A stretch of DNA of 64,000 bases from Bacteroidales bacterium UBA4116 (GTDB lineage: Bacteria; Bacteroidota; Bacteroidia; Bacteroidales; Tannerellaceae): the NCBI GenBank assembly GCA_002381645.1, contig DFXE01000001.1, positions 311,479 through 375,478 on the forward strand. Reading direction: 5' to 3'. Below, piece after piece: positions 18,001-26,004 of the stretch (its first letter is position 1; every line of letters starts with the position of its first letter). Position numbers and translations under genes: made by a program. The notes beneath the pieces are model-generated. The model did no database searches. It saw only the letters and a program-made list of their open reading frames with translations, and was not told where the DNA came from.

Positions 18001-18983
18001 AAGAAACTGAGAATATCCAGGGCAGCGGAATCGGTTTATCGCTTGCGCGGTCTTTGGCGGAATTACACAATGGAAGCCTGATTTACAGGTATGCAGAAGA
18101 TAAGTATAATGAATTCCTGTTAATACTCCCGCTAATACAGGAAGACGTTTACCAGATAGAAGAAGCGACAGTACAGGAAACTGTATTACCGGATAAAAGT
18201 ATGCCACAGGATAGCGGGAAACCGGCTATCCTTATTGTGGAAGACCAGAACGATATGCGTAATTTCATATCGGATGAATTGTCGGAGAGTTACCAGGTGC
18301 TGGAGGCAGAAAATGGCTCGGTGGCGCTGGCCATACTGAAAAATAATACGGTCGACTTGATTATCAGCGACGTAATGATGCCGGTAATGGACGGATTCGA
18401 CCTGTGCAATGAAGTTAAAAACAATGTTAACCTGAGTCATATCCCATTTATACTACTTACGGCACAGCACAATCTTCAATCCCGTTTGAAAGGACTCAAC
18501 AACGGGGCTGACGCGTATATGGAAAAACCGTTTTCCATAGAGTTGCTTTTGGTTCAGGTAAATAACCTGTTAAAGAACCGCGAACTTTTAAGCCGGGCTT
18601 ATTCCGAAAAGCCAATGGCGGAGACTGTTTCATTAGCCGTATCTCCCTTAGATGAGTTATTCCTTGATAAGCTTTCGGTTTATCTCGATAAGAACCTGAT
18701 CAATAAAGACCTGAACGTGGAGGCACTTTCGGCGGAAATGAATATGAGCGCATCCAGTTTTTACCGCAAGGTAAAAGCACTATCGGGGCTTTCTCCTGTT
18801 GATTTCATTCGCATACACCGGCTTAAAAAAGCTGTCCTTCTGATGCAGGCGGGTGAAAAAAGAATAAACGAAATCGCCTTTCAGGTGGGATTCTCTTCTC
18901 CTGCCTATTTTTCGACCTGCTTTCATAAACAATATGGAAAATCCCCTACCGAATTTATGAAAGAACAACCTCACATTTTATAA
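15012..18983 (+). CDS. Hybrid two-component system regulator (HTCS)
   Basis: A 1323-residue one-protein signalling system typical of Bacteroidetes glycan loci. In order: signal peptide (1-29); about 14 Reg_prop-type beta-propeller strands with repeated (I)WFGT/WIGT/WVGS units (30-680); a Y_Y_Y domain (about 690-770); one membrane helix (about 773-793); HisKA with phospho-His832 (THEIRTPLTLI); an ATPase domain with SNALKYS and GSGIGLSLARS; a receiver domain with Asp1120 (ISDVMMPVMDGF); and an AraC-type helix-turn-helix (about 1230-1315). All catalytic residues are present. The periplasmic propellers bind a glycan fragment and the C-terminus activates nearby genes. The glycosidase genes starting at 20657 are the likely targets. 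Confidence 0.96.
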   Translation: MKNRKYTIIALHIILLLFSGLPYVKGNAAEMYFRHYNNKHGLSHNTVFCSLQDKRGFMWFGTDDGLNRFDGHSFKVYRYNSYHTNSLPGDRIISLFEDSSGRIWICTNRYMCFYDEESDSFQPFKLSAAHTSPEFFQSVIEDNKQNLWMTDWNRIVRYSPADGSFTGYPAEHYFNPIAITTDHKGVPLIASATAIHRYKPETDSFTSIPVLTDKEEQNQIHISALHEVPEAGILIGTNKAGLKFYSYHDRSIRTVVDETQVRAITPYNSHTYWIGTESGIYIYNVLTQQVTQLQKSLTNEYAIADNAVYSITKDREGGMWVGSFFGGISYLPQEYTGFKRFIGGKTHPQMPGNAVREICPDDYGNIWFGTEDNGINRYNRTTGEITNFSFNNTHRPLSATNIHGLFAEGDKLWVGTYNKGIDVLQLPSGKLTEHFSVANTNNELGSDFILCFHRTATNDFLIGTSTGTLIYNEQEKRFRPWKNVSGLVRQIYSDRKGNIWIATSNGLFRYQAQEDVMHHYTSENNKSSGLGDNSITSVFEDSKGKIWVTTVNGFSQYNDITGLFNRITTENGLPSNIVYRILEDDHYTFWISTANGLVKFNPDTHAMRLFTYTDGLHEAQFNFSSSYKSPDGTMYMGTINGVVAFNPGNFREDPFSPPLYLTGIYVPDNGIGRNPFVTLPVEDMETLRLPYDKSTFTLSYMALSYTSPEAIQYAYMLEGVDKEWVFMNRNKDVTFANLSPGNYTFRVKSTNSSGIWQENEKSLQIVIVPPFWATGWAFLFYGLALCLLIILFYNYKKRKLEEKHRINREIFENKKEKELYNAKIEFFTFITHEIRTPLTLIKAPLEKIMKSEEGSPATRKHLQTIEKNTQRLLDLSNQLLDFRRTESKGFRLNFVHTNISEWLHSIIQRFQPSFTKNNKELKLIIPDKTIYGYIDRDGFTKIVSNLFSNALKYSDRAISVQLGSEAEERFYIRVINDGRLIPENETEKIFSPFYRVKETENIQGSGIGLSLARSLAELHNGSLIYRYAEDKYNEFLLILPLIQEDVYQIEEATVQETVLPDKSMPQDSGKPAILIVEDQNDMRNFISDELSESYQVLEAENGSVALAILKNNTVDLIISDVMMPVMDGFDLCNEVKNNVNLSHIPFILLTAQHNLQSRLKGLNNGADAYMEKPFSIELLLVQVNNLLKNRELLSRAYSEKPMAETVSLAVSPLDELFLDKLSVYLDKNLINKDLNVEALSAEMNMSASSFYRKVKALSGLSPVDFIRIHRLKKAVLLMQAGEKRINEIAFQVGFSSPAYFSTCFHKQYGKSPTEFMKEQPHIL

Positions 18984-20452
18984 GTCAGCATGATACGGCC
19001 TTCCGACGACTGGGAATAAACATCATCAAAATGCTTATAATTCGTGTCGCGGGTATAATTAAGGAATACGCCTGTAAGAAATAAATGTTTTTTCAATTTA
19101 ATGTCTACACGTAACCCAACCGCATGAAGGATGGCTTTGGAAAGGTCTCCCTGCGCATCCAGCGTCCGGCGGTCGAAATTATTCCAGTCAATATCCTCAG
19201 GATAACCTTTCCAGGTGTACATACGGTACACTTCATATACCGTTGAAGCGGCAAACTTATCTTTTTTATATATGAAATTGAAACCCACCTTTGTACTGAA
19301 TCCGCTTGCCAGGTTATAATTCCTCTCATCCACACGGTAGTAATCGCTTAACGCCCCGCCTAAAAGTATGCCGTTCAGGTGCGCATACGCATCGATATCC
19401 CATCTCCTGAACCGTTTCGCCTGGTAAACGCCACCTATCCCGAAAGAGGCCGGAGTACAAAACTTGTAGGGTGTTTTCGCAGATAAATCGGATATGGTAT
19501 CTGAATCGTAGTAATCAAAATGCTGGTAAATACCAAAGTTCAGGTATCTTTTTTCATTATCGATAATGTCTTTCCCATACAGGCGGCCTATGATATTGAG
19601 TTGCCCTAAAAAGGGTTGCGAAGCCTGGATGTTAAGGTTTGCTTTCATACTGAAGTAATCATAAGGTTTCCTGCATTCACCATCAAAACGGTCGCCGTAT
19701 TCAATATTGATTTCAGAGGCAAACCCGATTCCCTGGTCAAGAATTTCATCTTTCAGTTCAAGCGCGCGGACACCGGCGGAGAATTCCACACTCGCCTTTG
19801 GAATACCGAATTGCCTGCCGCTGGTAGGCCGGACTTTCCATGCGTCACCTGTCATGATACGGGTCAATCCACGCATAGGCGATACGAAGAAAGCAGCCAG
19901 TTCGCGGGCAAAACGTCCGTTTCCCGTTTTACGGTCGTCGAGTATCAGGTCGGATGCCCTGTAAAAAACCTCGCCTAACGCCATTCCCCCTATCGGGGTG
20001 GCAATTATATCGTTTGTCGACGGATACTCACATTCCATAAACATTTCCCACATACCGCTACCGGCAAGAGAAAACAACCCCGACTGCCAGTAATTATACC
20101 CGTTCGACCGCGCCGAATTAAAATAGGTGCTTCCATGATAAGGATGCAGGAACATATTGGTCCCCATCATGTCGTTATCCCAGATAAACCCGCGCCTAAA
20201 ATTATCCTTAATGGTATGGAAATTGATGTAAGCATAATCGCCTTTGAGTACATACCGGTCGAAAAGCCATAAACCGGCATTGATTCCGAAAACCATTCCC
20301 CCCGCTCTCCATCCGTTCTTTTTGGAATAATACGTTATATCGGCAGAGTCGGGAGGCTGCGGGATTGCTATCGGATACCGTATAGCCACCTGTGCATTAC
20401 CTTCAAATAATAACAGGAAAATGGTAAATACCGTCAGACTGATTTTTTTCAT
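18971..20452 (-). CDS. DUF3943 outer-membrane protein
   Basis: A 493-residue protein when started at the ATG at 20452, the start that gives a normal signal peptide (MKKISLTVFTIFLLLFEGNAQ). A longer frame reaching 20530 adds 26 residues without signal character. The mature protein matches DUF3943, a Bacteroidetes family predicted to form an outer-membrane barrel. It contains the block HPYHGSTYFNSARSNGYNYW and the conserved ECEYPSTNDIIATPIGGMALGE, then many amphipathic strands. Function is unknown. It converges on the HTCS gene with a 13-base overlap of the 3' ends. It sits back-to-back with the glycosidase operon. Confidence 0.8.
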   Translation of the reverse strand: MKKISLTVFTIFLLLFEGNAQVAIRYPIAIPQPPDSADITYYSKKNGWRAGGMVFGINAGLWLFDRYVLKGDYAYINFHTIKDNFRRGFIWDNDMMGTNMFLHPYHGSTYFNSARSNGYNYWQSGLFSLAGSGMWEMFMECEYPSTNDIIATPIGGMALGEVFYRASDLILDDRKTGNGRFARELAAFFVSPMRGLTRIMTGDAWKVRPTSGRQFGIPKASVEFSAGVRALELKDEILDQGIGFASEINIEYGDRFDGECRKPYDYFSMKANLNIQASQPFLGQLNIIGRLYGKDIIDNEKRYLNFGIYQHFDYYDSDTISDLSAKTPYKFCTPASFGIGGVYQAKRFRRWDIDAYAHLNGILLGGALSDYYRVDERNYNLASGFSTKVGFNFIYKKDKFAASTVYEVYRMYTWKGYPEDIDWNNFDRRTLDAQGDLSKAILHAVGLRVDIKLKKHLFLTGVFLNYTRDTNYKHFDDVYSQSSEGRIMLTYKM

Positions 20453-20656
20453 GCTCCAAATATAAATCAAAAATGAAACACCTGTGCGAGGAGTTGAAAA
20501 ACAGACCATTAATCTCAGTAAAGAGAACATTCCGATACATTTGATATTGAATGAACTTTGAAAGTTTATGAACGATATATGAAAGGATTCTATTAAAAGA
20601 TATTGTTATTTTGCTGATTGAAACATGAAAAGCAGACTATACTTATTCGAACGATT

Positions 20657-23600
20657 ATGAAGAAAATCGCCTTTTTAATTATTTCACTTTTTATCATGGC
20701 TGGTTCATGCAATAACCCTGCTGATTACTTCGAACCTGCGAAAACAAGTGAAATGCGTGCTCCGGCTTATCCATTGATCACGATCGACCCGTATACGAGC
20801 GCCTGGTCGTTCACAGATAAATTAAACGAAGATGCCGTACGCCACTGGACAGGTAAGAAATTTCCCTTATTGGGAGCGATCCGCGTAGATAATGTAGCTT
20901 ACCGCTTTATGGGAGTGGAAGAGCTTCCGCTCACACCGTTTTTACCTACAGCAGCGACAGAAAGATGGGAGGCATCTTACACCGAAAAAGAACCTTCCGG
21001 CGACTGGACGGATATAAGCTTTAACGACTCGGGTTGGAAAACGGGGAAAGCCGCGTACGGCACCACCGATATGCCTAACCTCAGTACGCAATGGGAAAGC
21101 GAAGATATATGGGTACGCCGTACATTTACCTTAGAAGAGGATTACTCTTCCAAACCGGTTTACCTGGAATATTCGCATGATGATGACTTTGAACTTTACA
21201 TAAACAATATAAAAGTGGTTGAAACTGGTTATTCCTGGAATAATAATGTATTGGTGGAATTACCGGAGAAGGTTAAGCAAACCCTGCGAAAAGGGAAAAA
21301 CGTGATTGCCTCACACGGGCATAACAGGGTTGGAGGAGCATATGTGGATTTCGGACTATATATAAAAGAAGACCTCGGCAGCACTTTTGAATCTGTTGCT
21401 ATTCAGAAATCGGTGAACGTGCTGCCTACCCAGACTTATTATACCTTTACCTGCGGACCGGTAGAACTGGATGTTGTTTTCACCTCTCCCCTATTGTTGG
21501 ACGACCTCGATCTGATGTCTACCCCCGTAAATTTCCTTTCTTACCGGGTAAGATCCACAGATAATAAAAAACATAATGTACAGGTATATATTGAAGCGTC
21601 ACCCGACTGGGCTAAAAATACGCCCGAACAGGAAACTGAAACAACCGTTTCCACAGGTGGGGAAGATATAAAGCTGACCTATGCCAAAACAGGAACGGTG
21701 GAACAACCCATTCTCCAGAAAAAAGGAGACAACGTACGCATAGACTGGGGATACTTTTATATGGCATCGCCTAAAAAGAAGAACATACATATAAACAAAG
21801 GGGAATACCATGAATCGAAAAAACGATTCATAGCAGAAGGTTTCACGAATCCGGCAAACAACGACGCACATACCCGAATGAATGGTTCGACGGTTATGGT
21901 TTTCTGCGAAGATTTTAAAGAGGTGACAACCCCGGAATCAGGATTTGTTATGATCGGATATGATGACATATATGCTGTCCAGTATTTCCATGAAAACCTT
22001 CCTGCTTATTGGAAACATAACGGAAAAGTAGATATACTCCGGGCGTTTGAAAAAGCGGCATCGAATTACGATTCAATTATGAAGCGCTGCGCGGAGTTCG
22101 ATAACCGTCTTATGGAGGACGCGCAGTGGGCAGGAGGAAAAGAATACGCCGAACTTTGCGCCTTGGCATACCGTCAGGCAGTTGCCGCGCATAAGTTAGT
22201 GGAAGACAAAGACGGCAATTTGCTTTTTCTATCCAAAGAGAATTTCAGTAACGGCTCGATAGGCACGGTAGACATTTCTTATCCTTCATCGCCGCTATTC
22301 CTTATTTACAATCCCGGTTTGCTGAAAGGAATGTTAAACCCCATCTTTTACTTTAGCGAGAGCGGTAAATGGAACAAACCCTATCCTGCGCACGATGTCG
22401 GTACCTATCCGATAGCAAACGGGCAGACATACGGTGAAGATATGCCGGTAGAAGAGGCCGGCAATATGCTTATCATGACAGCAGCCATAGCGATGGTCGA
22501 AGGACATGCCGGCTATGCGAAACAACACTGGCCCGTATTAACTACATGGGCGAATTACCTGATGAAAGAAGGCCTCGATCCGGATAACCAGTTGTGTACG
22601 GACGACTTCGCCGGACATCTCGCCCATAATGCCAACCTGTCTATTAAAGCGATCATGGGGATAGCCGGATACGGAAAAATGGCGGAAATGCTCGGAGATA
22701 GCGAAACTGCCGGACGATATATATCAACTGCCCGCGAAATGGCAAAACAATGGGAACGAATGGCCGACGACGGCGATCATTACCGCCTTACCTTCGACCA
22801 GCCGGATACCTGGAGCCAGAAATACAACCTGATATGGGATAAATTATTCAACTGGAATATATTTCCCACGGAAATAGCCCGGAAAGAAATAAATTATTAC
22901 CTGACCAAACAAAACAGGTACGGATTACCGCTCGACAGCCGCAAGGATTATACAAAGTCGGACTGGATAATATGGAGCGCCTGCCTTGCGGAAGATGATG
23001 AACAATTTAACCGGCTTTTTATGCCGGTGTATACCTATGCCAATGAAACGACTTCGCGTGTTCCGATAAGCGACTGGCACGGTACAAATGACGCTGTATT
23101 ATTGAATTTCCGGGCCCGTTCGGTTGTTGGAGGATATTTCATGAAAATGCTTATGTCAAAAATGAATACCGACGGACATCCGGTATCTTCTCAACTTTCC
23201 GAAACACTTCCTGCTGTTGAGGTAGCGGAAACAAGGATTTACAATAACCCGGTAATCGGTTATAGTTTGCCCGACCCTACCATTATACAGGCAAACGACG
23301 GTTATTTCTATCTCTACGCAACAGAAGATATCCGCAATTTACCCATTCACCGTTCAAAGGACCTGGTATATTGGGAAATGGTCGGCACGGCTTTTACCGA
23401 CGAAAGCCGCCCCACATTCGAACCCAAAGGGGGAATCTGGGCACCCGACATTGAGTATATAAACGGGCAATATGTGCTTTATTATTCGATGTCGGTATGG
23501 GGAGGACACTGGACCTGTGGTATCGGGGCAGCCGTTTCCGACCGTCCCGAAGGCCCTTTTACAGATAAAGGTCCGCTATTTATCAGTAAAGAAATTGACG

Positions 23601-24145
23601 TTGAAAATTCTATCGACCAGTTTTATATCGAAGACAAAGGAAAGAAATACCTTTTCTGGGGAAGCTTCCATGGCCTGTATGCAATCGAACTTTCCGAAGA
23701 CGGCCTCTCGGTAAAGGAAGGCGCGCAAAAACAAAAAGTAGCGGGAAACGCCTATGAAGCGGTTTACATCCATAAACGAAACGGATATTATTATATGTTT
23801 GCATCCATAGGCTCGTGTTGCGAAGGAGTGAACAGTACCTATACAACCGTTGCCGGCCGTTCCGAAAATTTATTCGGCCCTTATACGGATAAGCAGGGAA
23901 AACGCATGCTCGATAATAATCACGAAATAATTATACAGGCTAACAATCGCTTTGTAGGAACGGGGCATAACTCGGAGATTGTCACCGACGACAATGGCGA
24001 CAACTGGATATTCTATCACGCGGTGGATAAAGAAAATCCGGCAGGACGCGTATTGCTTATGGACCGTGTGGAGTGGCAGGATGAGTGGCCTGTCATAAAA
24101 GGCGGCACACCTTCACTGGAAGCAATAGCGCCTTACTTCAACTAA
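20657..24145 (+). CDS. Glutaminase-like (DUF4965/DUF1793) protein fused to GH43
   Basis: A 1162-residue lipoprotein from the ATG at 20657, preferred over an ATG 13 codons upstream because it puts the signal peptide (ending MAGSC) at the N-terminus. Domains by position: a DUF4964-like segment (about 20-100); a galactose-binding-like beta-sandwich insert (about 105-240, WVRRTFTLEED, DDFELYINN); then DUF5127, DUF4965 and DUF1793 regions of the GtaA type (about 250-850, with DDFAGHLAHNANLS and SDWHGTNDAVLLNF). The C-terminal part is a five-bladed GH43-type glycosidase. Its base is Asp873 (LPDPTII), modulator Asp931 (WAPDIEY) and acid Glu1034 (AYEAVYIH). GH43 enzymes often act on alpha-L-arabinofuranosides or beta-xylosides. 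It probably acts at the cell surface or in the periplasm. Confidence 0.82.
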   Translation: MKKIAFLIISLFIMAGSCNNPADYFEPAKTSEMRAPAYPLITIDPYTSAWSFTDKLNEDAVRHWTGKKFPLLGAIRVDNVAYRFMGVEELPLTPFLPTAATERWEASYTEKEPSGDWTDISFNDSGWKTGKAAYGTTDMPNLSTQWESEDIWVRRTFTLEEDYSSKPVYLEYSHDDDFELYINNIKVVETGYSWNNNVLVELPEKVKQTLRKGKNVIASHGHNRVGGAYVDFGLYIKEDLGSTFESVAIQKSVNVLPTQTYYTFTCGPVELDVVFTSPLLLDDLDLMSTPVNFLSYRVRSTDNKKHNVQVYIEASPDWAKNTPEQETETTVSTGGEDIKLTYAKTGTVEQPILQKKGDNVRIDWGYFYMASPKKKNIHINKGEYHESKKRFIAEGFTNPANNDAHTRMNGSTVMVFCEDFKEVTTPESGFVMIGYDDIYAVQYFHENLPAYWKHNGKVDILRAFEKAASNYDSIMKRCAEFDNRLMEDAQWAGGKEYAELCALAYRQAVAAHKLVEDKDGNLLFLSKENFSNGSIGTVDISYPSSPLFLIYNPGLLKGMLNPIFYFSESGKWNKPYPAHDVGTYPIANGQTYGEDMPVEEAGNMLIMTAAIAMVEGHAGYAKQHWPVLTTWANYLMKEGLDPDNQLCTDDFAGHLAHNANLSIKAIMGIAGYGKMAEMLGDSETAGRYISTAREMAKQWERMADDGDHYRLTFDQPDTWSQKYNLIWDKLFNWNIFPTEIARKEINYYLTKQNRYGLPLDSRKDYTKSDWIIWSACLAEDDEQFNRLFMPVYTYANETTSRVPISDWHGTNDAVLLNFRARSVVGGYFMKMLMSKMNTDGHPVSSQLSETLPAVEVAETRIYNNPVIGYSLPDPTIIQANDGYFYLYATEDIRNLPIHRSKDLVYWEMVGTAFTDESRPTFEPKGGIWAPDIEYINGQYVLYYSMSVWGGHWTCGIGAAVSDRPEGPFTDKGPLFISKEIDVENSIDQFYIEDKGKKYLFWGSFHGLYAIELSEDGLSVKEGAQKQKVAGNAYEAVYIHKRNGYYYMFASIGSCCEGVNSTYTTVAGRSENLFGPYTDKQGKRMLDNNHEIIIQANNRFVGTGHNSEIVTDDNGDNWIFYHAVDKENPAGRVLLMDRVEWQDEWPVIKGGTPSLEAIAPYFN

Positions 24146-24187
24146 TCAGTTAAGAAACAAAATACTATCAATTTAAATGGATTTATC

Positions 24188-26002
24188 ATGAAAAAAGTAT
24201 CATTAGTAATTTGTACATTAGTATGTATGATGAGCGTACAGGCACAATGGAAGCCGGTGGGAGATAAGATAAAAACTCCCTGGGCGGAGCAAATCAACCC
24301 GCAAAGTGTATTACCCGAATATCCGCGTCCTTTAATGGAACGGCCGGACTGGACCAATCTGAACGGATTATGGCAGTATGCTGTTACTCCGCGCGGAGCG
24401 GCCGAACCTGCAACATTCGACGGACAGATACTGGTACCGTTTGCTATTGAATCGTCTTTATCCGGAGTGATGAAGGAAGTGGGCGATGCCAATGAACTAT
24501 GGTATAAAAGGGATTTTACTATCCCCGGAAGCTGGAAGGGCAAAAACATAATCCTCAATTTCGGCGCGGTAGACTGGAAAGCCGATGTATTTATCAATGA
24601 TATCCTGATCGGTTCGCATCAGGGAGGTTTTACGCCTTTCAGCTTTGATGTCACTCCTTATTTAACGGGCAAAACCAACCATAAGCTCATTGTACGCGTA
24701 TGGGACCCGACAGATAAAGGCTATCAGCCACGCGGTAAACAGGTAAACAACCCCGAAGGGATATGGTACACTCCGGTAACAGGAATATGGCAGACTGTTT
24801 GGCTTGAACCCGTATCTTCGGTAAACCATATTACCGCAATCAAAGCTATTCCATGCATTGACAGCGGCTCACTCAATGTAACGGTATCGACCGCTGCATG
24901 TAAGCCTGCTGATATTATCGAAGTAAAACTTATGGACAAAGGCCAGGTGATTGCAACCGCAAAAGGCCTGCAGGGAAAAGAGTTACGCTTAGGTGTCAAG
25001 AATCCTACCCTTTGGGATACTAAAAATCCGTATTTATATGATATGAAGGTATCGGTTATCTCTTCCGGCAAAACAGTGGACGAAGTGAAGTCTTATACAG
25101 CTTTCCGTAAAATATCTATGAAACGCGACGCCAACGGTTTAATGCGTATGCAACTGAATAACAAAGATCTGTTTCATTACGGCCCGCTCGACCAGGGTTG
25201 GTGGCCCGACGGATTATACACTGCGCCAACCGATGAAGCCTTGTTATATGATATAAAGAAAACAAAAGAGTGGGGATTCAACATGATCCGTAAACACGTG
25301 AAAGTTGAACCGGCCCGGTGGTACTACCACTGCGATAAAGAAGGTATGCTGGTTTGGCAGGATATGCCGAGCGGCGACATGGGCAACCAATGGGCGCCTC
25401 ACCAATACAACGGAGGGACAGACAAGAACCGTTCGGCTGTATCCGTTGCAAACTTCTACCAGGAGTGGAAAGAGATCATGGATTTATGTATGTCTAATCC
25501 TTCCGTAGTGATATGGGTTCCGTTCAACGAAGCATGGGGGCAATTCGATACCGAGAAAGTAACCGAATGGACACAAGCGTATGATCCGTCACGGCTGGTT
25601 AATCCTGCCAGCGGTGGAAACCACCGCCCGACAGGGGACATCCTCGACCTGCATAATTATCCCGGACCGGCTATGTTCCTATTCGACGCGCAACGCGTAA
25701 ATGTATTGGGCGAATACGGCGGTATCGGGCTACCTTTGGAAGAACACCTCTGGTGGCAAAAGCGTAACTGGGGATATGTACAGTTCAAGAGTGTTGAAGA
25801 GGTAACGGCACAGTATGTAAAATACGCAAAAGAACTGCAGGACATGGTAAAAAGAGGCTTCTCTGCCGCCGTTTATACCCAGACCACGGATGTTGAAGGC
25901 GAAGTAAACGGATTGATGACTTACGATCGTAAGAAAATAAAGATCAATGAAGCTGCTGTAAGAAAAGCAAATCAGGATGTAATTAATGAATTGTCTAAAT
26001 AA
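24188..26002 (+). CDS. GH2-family glycoside hydrolase (first of a tandem pair)
   Basis: A 604-residue protein with a cleavable signal peptide (cleavage after VQA, residue 19). It has the GH2 plan: an N-terminal jelly-roll with WYKRDFTIP and LNFGAVDWKADVFIN, an immunoglobulin-like domain, and a TIM barrel. The acid/base is Glu448 (PFNEAWG) and the nucleophile Glu509 (LGEYGGIG). It lacks the extra C-terminal domains of LacZ-type enzymes, which is usual for compact Bacteroidetes GH2 proteins. Specificity cannot be fixed; beta-galactosidase, beta-glucuronidase or other activities are all possible. It begins 42 bases after the GH43 fusion gene and ends 2 bases before the next GH2 gene, so it is inside one operon. 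Confidence 0.88.
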   Translation: MKKVSLVICTLVCMMSVQAQWKPVGDKIKTPWAEQINPQSVLPEYPRPLMERPDWTNLNGLWQYAVTPRGAAEPATFDGQILVPFAIESSLSGVMKEVGDANELWYKRDFTIPGSWKGKNIILNFGAVDWKADVFINDILIGSHQGGFTPFSFDVTPYLTGKTNHKLIVRVWDPTDKGYQPRGKQVNNPEGIWYTPVTGIWQTVWLEPVSSVNHITAIKAIPCIDSGSLNVTVSTAACKPADIIEVKLMDKGQVIATAKGLQGKELRLGVKNPTLWDTKNPYLYDMKVSVISSGKTVDEVKSYTAFRKISMKRDANGLMRMQLNNKDLFHYGPLDQGWWPDGLYTAPTDEALLYDIKKTKEWGFNMIRKHVKVEPARWYYHCDKEGMLVWQDMPSGDMGNQWAPHQYNGGTDKNRSAVSVANFYQEWKEIMDLCMSNPSVVIWVPFNEAWGQFDTEKVTEWTQAYDPSRLVNPASGGNHRPTGDILDLHNYPGPAMFLFDAQRVNVLGEYGGIGLPLEEHLWWQKRNWGYVQFKSVEEVTAQYVKYAKELQDMVKRGFSAAVYTQTTDVEGEVNGLMTYDRKKIKINEAAVRKANQDVINELSK

Positions 26003-26004
26003 AA

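Noticed and set aside
20457..20464. TATATTTG on the minus strand before the DUF3943 start
   Set aside because: It is a consensus -7 match but only 4 bases from the ATG, so transcription would start inside the gene; probably chance.
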